Shown: positions 5,545-10,128 of the stretch, one piece after another
How positions within the stretch are numbered: position 1 is the stretch's first letter
How the letters are laid out: each line of letters begins with the position of its first letter
NCBI GenBank assembly: GCA_001872985.1
Contig: MNYA01000108.1
Coordinates: 1 to 10,128, forward strand
Length of the DNA stretch: 10,128 nucleotides
Direction of reading: 5' to 3'
Source: a bacterium CG2_30_54_10
Lineage (GTDB): Bacteria; Muiribacteriota; Ozemobacteria; Ozemobacterales; Ozemobacteraceae
Notes under the pieces: generated by a model
Database searches by the model: none
What the model saw: the letters and a program-made list of their open reading frames with translations, nothing else
Told to the model about the DNA's origin: nothing
Position numbers and translations under genes: made by a program

Positions 5545-6501
5545 ATGCTTAATTCTAATGCACTCCCGCTGGCCCGATTTTTCAGAAAAGGGTTCCTTGC
5601 GGAGGTTCTCTGCCTGCTGGTTCTAACCGGTTCGGTGGGATTTGCGGAGGATGCATTAACGGTAATCATGCCGAGCCGTGTCAATCTGGTTCCATGGACC
5701 CTGGATACGGTAAAAAGGGTTCTCGAACGGGATATTTCGCGAAAGGTTTCCCTTTCGGTCCGCTCGGATGTGGGCTTTCATTGGCCGGACCCTTCAGCTT
5801 CCGGCGCTTGGCTGCTTCTCGAGGAGGGGGTCAAGGCGCCGGTTGATCTGAAGTTCACGGGAATCAGGCTTTCCCTTCTTTGGATGATGGCCGTTCGTTC
5901 TGAAATGCTATCCTCGGTTGCATCGAAGTGTCCTTCCAGGTTGGACGAGTTTTTCAAGGCATTGGACGCCTTGAAAAAAAACTCCCCGGGTGTGTTTCCC
6001 TGGTTCGAGTCACTTTATTCAGCGGAAACCCTGCGCTGCTTCACGGTCGCCTTTGCTATTCCGAATGGTTCCGAAGACGCGGAAATCGCATCCCAGTCAT
6101 TGAAGGTTTTCCATCAAGCCCTCGATGGAAGGCTTCTGAACCCGCTTTCCATAGAGTCTGACGAAGGACTTGCATTCGATGTTTTCGAAGCGAGGGATTC
6201 GGTCTTTTCCTCAATGTGGGTTGTTGAGGAGTCTTGGACGCCGACATCACTTTTGAAGGGAACATTAGCGGGAACATTTTTCGTTCCCGTTCCCGGGATA
6301 GCTAGGCCGTCTCCCGTGCCTCAAATGCAATTTTCGCTTTGGTCCCGCGAACAGATTCCGATTGGCGGAATCAGGCAAAGGCTTGAAATAGCTTCGTTTC
6401 CTTATCCGGTGATTCGCCTCGATTCCAAGGCTGAGTCGGCATGGAAACGCGACACATTTTCGAGCGTTTACGATCAACTGATTCAAGGGGGGAACGAGTA
6501 G
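5545..6501 (+). CDS. Secreted protein, divergent solute-binding-protein-like
   Basis: This 318-residue protein is not assigned firmly to a family. Residues 1-34 form a signal peptide (RFFRKGF then VLCLLVLTGSVGFA, likely cut before EDA), so the mature protein is periplasmic. Several features recall family 1 extracellular sugar-binding proteins: a hydrophobic segment followed by PSRLDEFFKALDALKK (130-145, where family members have P-x-TWDEF...), FPWFESLYSAETL (151-163), and FEARDSVFSSMWVVEE (214-229, like the F-x-x-G-x-x-AM-x-x-x-G-W region). It is shorter than the usual 400 or so residues and lacks an obvious N-terminal lobe. No transporter permease or ATPase is nearby. It lies 2 bp before the histidine kinase gene, so a ligand-sensing role for that kinase is more likely than uptake (inference). 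ATG 5545 gives a clean signal peptide; GTG 5518, overlapping the previous gene and 13 nt after AAGGTG, is possible. Confidence 0.6.
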   Translation: MLNSNALPLARFFRKGFLAEVLCLLVLTGSVGFAEDALTVIMPSRVNLVPWTLDTVKRVLERDISRKVSLSVRSDVGFHWPDPSASGAWLLLEEGVKAPVDLKFTGIRLSLLWMMAVRSEMLSSVASKCPSRLDEFFKALDALKKNSPGVFPWFESLYSAETLRCFTVAFAIPNGSEDAEIASQSLKVFHQALDGRLLNPLSIESDEGLAFDVFEARDSVFSSMWVVEESWTPTSLLKGTLAGTFFVPVPGIARPSPVPQMQFSLWSREQIPIGGIRQRLEIASFPYPVIRLDSKAESAWKRDTFSSVYDQLIQGGNE

Positions 6502-6503
6502 AG

Positions 6504-8630
6504 GTGTTCGTGTCGTTGCGCATAAAGGTTCTGGGGCTGTTGTTCCTGCTGATCGGCGGCCTTGCGCTCGTATTCAATGAGAGCGCCTCCCGGCTGATTT
6601 TCGAGAAAACGGAGGAGACATTCCAGGAGCGTATCTTCGTTTTGACCGATTCGATCGGTCTTTATTGGGAGGCCGAGCGCAACCTGCTTCTGCGGACTGC
6701 GGTATTGTATTCGGAATCAGAAAAGCTCGTCAATTACTCTATCTACGGGCTAAACAACCTCCTCATGCGAGAGATGAAACGCCTGGTGACCAACTCCGGG
6801 TTTTCCGATCTTCAGATTATCCTCAAGAACGGCGTTACGCTGGTCGCCGAGACCGAATCCATACTGCCCGGAACCTCCCTTAACGAGAAGGATCCTCGTC
6901 TCAGCCTTTCAAAACTCAACATCGTTGCACGCGAGAGCGGCCTGGAGATGACCGCGGTGGTTCCCATTTACAAGATGGGCGAGTTTGTCGGGCTTCTGGC
7001 CCTCCGGCGGATGCTCGATGATTCCAGGCTCAAGAAAATGGCACGGAACCTCCAGGCCGATGTTTCTCTCGCGATGCGTGGAAACGCCGTCGCCTCATCG
7101 CTTCAGGGCGAGGCACGCCGGAACATGGTCGTGGACATCTACCAAAACTCGGAAACCCGCGAACAGTTCTACACGCTTCCGCTTGCCGGGAAGATCCATT
7201 CCATCGGTGTCGTTGGTGTCGGCGAAACGAGTGAGCATGTTCCGATCAGGGTCTATTGCGCCCTTTCCCAGGAAAAGATGCGTTCTCTGCTCGAACAAGC
7301 TCAGGGCCAGAACCTGCAATTGACGCTCCTGGCATTGGTTGTGTCGATGTTCCTCGCCGCGGTTTTCGCGGAACGGGTGCTGAATGCCGGCATCCGGGAG
7401 ATCAGGGATGGCGCGAACAGAATTTCCAAAGGCGATCTGGAATTCACTCTTCCTGAAACCAGGAATGACGAGATAGGTGATCTCGCACGCTCCTTCAACA
7501 ATATGGCGACCAACCTGAAGGCCAATCACGACAAGCTTCAGCACTACATTCAAAGCCTCGAGCAACTAAAAAACTATATCCAGAACATTTTGGGAAGCCT
7601 CAAAACCTCCGTCATCACCTGGACCCGCCTCGGTAAAATTGAAACCGTGAACGCATCCGCGGGAAGAGAGCTCACGGAACTCTGCGGACCTCTGGTCGGC
7701 CTTTCTCTGCACCGGTTTTTGAAGCCGATGAACGGGCCATCCCGAGGGTTCTTTCTGAAGGCTTTGCGCGAATTGATCGAGGAGGAGCGCAAAACGCTTC
7801 CATTCGACCTTGAGTTCGATCTCGGCCCGAAACGCGGTTTCAAGGTCATGGAAGGAAGCTTCTCTTATCTTCGGGATTCCAGCGGTCAACCGCATGGAAT
7901 GGTGCTGACCTTGAATGACATCACCCAACGGCGGATCATCGAACAACAGCTCTACCATGCCGACAAACTCAGTTCCATCGGCCAGCTTGCGGCCAGCGTA
8001 GCCCACGAGATCAAGAACCCGTTAGCGGCCATCAAGACTCTCGGCCAGCTCCTTCAGGAGGAGACCCCGTCCGCGGATTCCCGACGCGAGTATATTGATG
8101 TGATCGTCTCGGAAGTAGACAGGCTCAACGGAGTCGTAGAACAGCTTTTGAAATATGCCCGGCCGGAAGGATCCCGCATCGGGATGGTGCGGTTCTCCGA
8201 GGTGATCGGCCCGGTTCTTGCCCTTGTCCGACATGAGTCGGAGCGGCATCGGGTTTCGCTCTTGACTGAGTTTTCCCCCGATCTTGAGGTATTTGTTGAC
8301 GCCGAGAAGATCAAGCAGGTATTCTTGAACCTGATTTTCAACGCGATTCAGGCTTTCCCGGATGGTGGGCAGGTAAGGATTCGAGCTTTTATCGATTCGG
8401 GCAGCCCATGGGCGATTCTCCAGGTTGAGGACAATGGGCCGGGCATTCCTTCCGAGGTGCTTCCCCGTGTTTTTGAGCCGTTCTTTACCACCAAGCAGCG
8501 CGGGACTGGGCTTGGGTTGGCGATTGTAAAGAAGATCATCGATCTGCATGGAGGCAAGATCGAGGTCAAAAGCCGACCGAACGAGGGGACAAACATTATC
8601 ATGTATCTTCCATTCGAGAGAAAGGACTGA
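6504..8630 (+). CDS. Membrane sensor histidine kinase (dCache-HAMP-PAS-HisKA-HATPase)
   Basis: The 708-residue sensor of a two-component system autophosphorylates on histidine and passes the phosphate to the next gene's product. Order: TM1 about 5-24; a periplasmic region of about 247 residues resembling a double Cache domain (DLQIILKNG...AETESILPGTSL at about 102-125, AVVPIYKMGEFVGLLAL 151-167); TM2 about 272-292; HAMP about 293-345 ending in DEIGDLARSFNNMA; PAS about 355-475 ending in LTLNDITQRR; HisKA with SVAHEIKNPL and H501; HATPase with the N box LNLIFNAIQA (N613), G1 VEDNGPGIP (641-649), F box EPFFTTK (658-664) and G2 GTGLGLAIVKK (667-677). All catalytic motifs are intact, and the type is NtrB/AtoS-like. 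GTG 6504 follows AAGGGGGG (6485-6492); GTG 6510 after AGAGG is nearly as good, while ATG 6441 would overlap the previous gene by 61 bp. The ligand is unknown. Confidence 0.93.
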   Translation: MFVSLRIKVLGLLFLLIGGLALVFNESASRLIFEKTEETFQERIFVLTDSIGLYWEAERNLLLRTAVLYSESEKLVNYSIYGLNNLLMREMKRLVTNSGFSDLQIILKNGVTLVAETESILPGTSLNEKDPRLSLSKLNIVARESGLEMTAVVPIYKMGEFVGLLALRRMLDDSRLKKMARNLQADVSLAMRGNAVASSLQGEARRNMVVDIYQNSETREQFYTLPLAGKIHSIGVVGVGETSEHVPIRVYCALSQEKMRSLLEQAQGQNLQLTLLALVVSMFLAAVFAERVLNAGIREIRDGANRISKGDLEFTLPETRNDEIGDLARSFNNMATNLKANHDKLQHYIQSLEQLKNYIQNILGSLKTSVITWTRLGKIETVNASAGRELTELCGPLVGLSLHRFLKPMNGPSRGFFLKALRELIEEERKTLPFDLEFDLGPKRGFKVMEGSFSYLRDSSGQPHGMVLTLNDITQRRIIEQQLYHADKLSSIGQLAASVAHEIKNPLAAIKTLGQLLQEETPSADSRREYIDVIVSEVDRLNGVVEQLLKYARPEGSRIGMVRFSEVIGPVLALVRHESERHRVSLLTEFSPDLEVFVDAEKIKQVFLNLIFNAIQAFPDGGQVRIRAFIDSGSPWAILQVEDNGPGIPSEVLPRVFEPFFTTKQRGTGLGLAIVKKIIDLHGGKIEVKSRPNEGTNIIMYLPFERKD
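8621..8626 (+). promoter_or_regulatory. Ribosome-binding site deciding the regulator start
   Basis: AAAGGA lies in the last codons of the histidine kinase gene, 5 nt before ATG 8632. It supports that start over the in-frame ATG at 8548, which would put 28 extra residues in front of the receiver domain. Confidence 0.7.
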
Positions 8631-8631
8631 A

Positions 8632-10026
8632 ATGCTTTTCAAGACCCACAACATTCTCCTGGTGGACGACGAAAAATCGATTCTTTTCAGCCTGAAGGCG
8701 GCCCTGCAGAAAGAGGGGTATTCGGTCAAATCGGCTGAAAACCCGCAGGATGCCCTCAGAATGATCGAGCCGGGGGCCTTCCAGGTCATTATTTCCGATT
8801 ACAACATGCCCGCGATGAACGGAATGGAATTTCTGCGGCGCGTAAAACAGATCGACCCCGAGACGGTATTCATTCTAATGACGGCGTATGGCTCCGAGAA
8901 ACTAGCGATAGAGGCGATGAAGGAAGGCGCTTACGATTATTTTTCGAAGCCTTTCGACATTGATGAGATGAGGGTTATCGTCGCCAAGTCCTGCGAACAG
9001 TTCAGCCTCGCCTGGGAAAAAAAGAGCCTGGAAGAGAGATTTCTCACCGAACCAGAACAAGACCGCATCATCGGAGTTTCACCCCAGATGCAGATCGTCA
9101 AGGAACGAATCGAGCAAGTCGCGAAAAGTGAGATGACCGTGCTTGTACAAGGGGAATCGGGAACCGGTAAAGAACTCGTCGCCGAGGCAATCCAACGTCG
9201 GAGCAACCGGGCATCGGGGCCGTTCATCAAGATCAACTGCGCCGCCATTCCTGAAAACCTCATCGAAAGCGAGCTTTTCGGGTATGAAAAGGGTGCGTTC
9301 ACCGGCGCGGGCGCACGGAAAAGAGGAAAGTTCGAGCTGGCGAATGGCGGAACCATTTTTCTGGACGAAATCGGAGACATGGCGCTCAACACCCAAGCCA
9401 AGGTTCTGCGTGCGATACAGGAACGTGAAGTCGAGCGGATTGGCGGCTCCGGGCCGATCAAGGTTGACGTCCGCATCATCACCGCGACCCACAAGGATCT
9501 TCGGAAACTTATCTCCCAGAAACAATTCCGCGAGGATTTATTCTATCGGGTCAATGTGGTTAACATCGCCATCGCGCCGCTCCGGGAAAGGGTCGAAGAC
9601 ATCCCCATCCTGGTCGAGCATTTCATACAGGTGGCGAGTCGAAAGCTGGGACGGCCGCTCGAAGGGATCTCCCCCCGCGCCCTTACCGCGCTGAAGAACT
9701 TCAAATGGCCAGGAAACGTCCGCCAGTTGCAGAATATCCTCGAAGGTGCCGCCGTTTTCACAAAGGGAAATCTGATCGATCTTTTGAACCTTCCCGAGGA
9801 GGTCAGGATCGGGTTCGCCCCCGCCGACACCACCGCGGGGTTCGACTGGATTGCCGCCGAGATCGAAAAGGGAAAATCCCTCGATGAGGTCGTAGGAACG
9901 ATCGAGCGCGAAATGATCGTTCGCACTCTCACTGCGACCGAGGGGAACCAGTCTCAGGCCGCCTCCCGGCTCGGAATCAAGCGGGGAACGCTCCAATACA
10001 AAATAAAAACATACAATATTGCATGA
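8632..10026 (+). CDS. Sigma-54-dependent response regulator (NtrC/AtoC type)
   Basis: The 464-residue cytoplasmic transcription activator receives phosphate from the adjacent kinase and remodels sigma-54 RNA polymerase using ATP. The receiver domain at 5-120 has acidic D12 and D13, phospho-acceptor D56 (ISDYNMP), T84 and K106 (SKPFD). The AAA+ domain at about 145-380 has Walker A GESGTGKE (174-181), the sigma-54 contact loop GAFTGA (221-226), Walker B GTIFLDE (240-246), arginine-finger region FREDLFYR (299-306) and sensor II GNVRQLQN (361-368, with Q where E is common). A Fis-type helix-turn-helix lies at 424-463 (NQSQAASRLGIKRGTLQYKI). The length is normal. ATG 8632 has AAAGGA (8621-8626) at 5-nt spacing and lies one base after the kinase stop, which implies coupled translation. 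Target promoters are not visible in the window. Confidence 0.96.
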   Translation: MLFKTHNILLVDDEKSILFSLKAALQKEGYSVKSAENPQDALRMIEPGAFQVIISDYNMPAMNGMEFLRRVKQIDPETVFILMTAYGSEKLAIEAMKEGAYDYFSKPFDIDEMRVIVAKSCEQFSLAWEKKSLEERFLTEPEQDRIIGVSPQMQIVKERIEQVAKSEMTVLVQGESGTGKELVAEAIQRRSNRASGPFIKINCAAIPENLIESELFGYEKGAFTGAGARKRGKFELANGGTIFLDEIGDMALNTQAKVLRAIQEREVERIGGSGPIKVDVRIITATHKDLRKLISQKQFREDLFYRVNVVNIAIAPLRERVEDIPILVEHFIQVASRKLGRPLEGISPRALTALKNFKWPGNVRQLQNILEGAAVFTKGNLIDLLNLPEEVRIGFAPADTTAGFDWIAAEIEKGKSLDEVVGTIEREMIVRTLTATEGNQSQAASRLGIKRGTLQYKIKTYNIA

Positions 10027-10128
10027 TCAGTGATACCAATCACAAAAAGTCCATTCGCGATCCGCGTGCCGTGGGTGCGGGCGCGACTAACAATGTCCGC
10101 TAAATTTCTCGGTTCGGCCCCAGATAGT

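Noticed and set aside
8022..8789. 255-codon minus-strand open frame across the HK/RR junction
   Set aside because: Antisense to the kinase ATPase domain and the receiver domain, both with intact motifs. No domain of its own is seen.
10023..10103. 26-codon open frame starting in an ATGA overlap with the regulator stop
   Set aside because: No ribosome-binding site and too short to judge. The overlap alone is not enough to call a gene.
10030..10128. Open frame running off the right edge (GTG 10030 or ATG 10093)
   Set aside because: It could be the start of a next gene, but at most 33 codons are visible, with no clear ribosome-binding site and no recognisable protein. No terminator hairpin was seen after the regulator either.
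1..10128. CRISPR array, tRNA, rRNA, transposase or phage genes
   Set aside because: No regularly spaced direct repeats, no tRNA-like cloverleaf, and no transposase, integrase or phage motifs were found on reading both strands.

Overview
The window looks like a piece of the chromosome of an uncultured, probably Gram-negative (diderm) bacterium. It has dense coding on both strands, moderately high GC in the genes, lower-GC gene-poor stretches with interspersed palindromic repeats, and a sigma-54-type two-component system with a periplasmic sensor domain. The repeats and the NtrC-type regulator would suit a deltaproteobacterial-grade or candidate-phylum genome. No rRNA or other taxonomic marker is present, so the lineage is left open.

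Layout. (1) Positions 1-651 hold no complete gene. There is a possible 3' tail of an upstream gene (3-170), whose last codons come from an interspersed-repeat-like sequence. After it come a 71-bp palindromic repeat (248-318), three TTTGTATA-type motifs (354-480) and a compact two-hairpin element (494-556). (2) A class I SAM methyltransferase (652-1233, +) and a NodB-family polysaccharide deacetylase (1230-2213, -) converge and share one CTAG as both stop codons. (3) A 301-bp divergent intergenic region (2214-2514) carries a 25-bp near-perfect inverted repeat, a small hairpin and a strong GC-rich hairpin. (4) Five tightly packed plus-strand genes fill the rest (2515-10026): a secreted ankyrin-repeat protein, a Wzz/BY-kinase-like membrane protein whose P-loop lacks the usual lysine, a secreted protein that looks like a divergent solute-binding protein, a dCache-HAMP-PAS histidine kinase, and an NtrC/AtoC-type sigma-54 response regulator.

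How it may work together (inference). The spacings of 28, 11, 2 and 1 bp suggest one operon. The kinase and regulator have every catalytic motif expected and should form a working phosphorelay that switches on sigma-54 promoters elsewhere. The solute-binding-like protein just upstream of the kinase may act as a periplasmic ligand or accessory sensor. The ankyrin protein and the polysaccharide co-polymerase-like protein point to the cell envelope. With the divergently transcribed deacetylase next door, a role in sensing or controlling surface polysaccharide is reasonable but unproven. The most unusual point is the BY-kinase-like protein. Its overall architecture is kept, but both the P-loop lysine and the ExxRxxR-type motif are degraded, and a collagen-like Gly-Pro linker precedes the nucleotide-binding domain. 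It may have become a non-catalytic scaffold or sensor.
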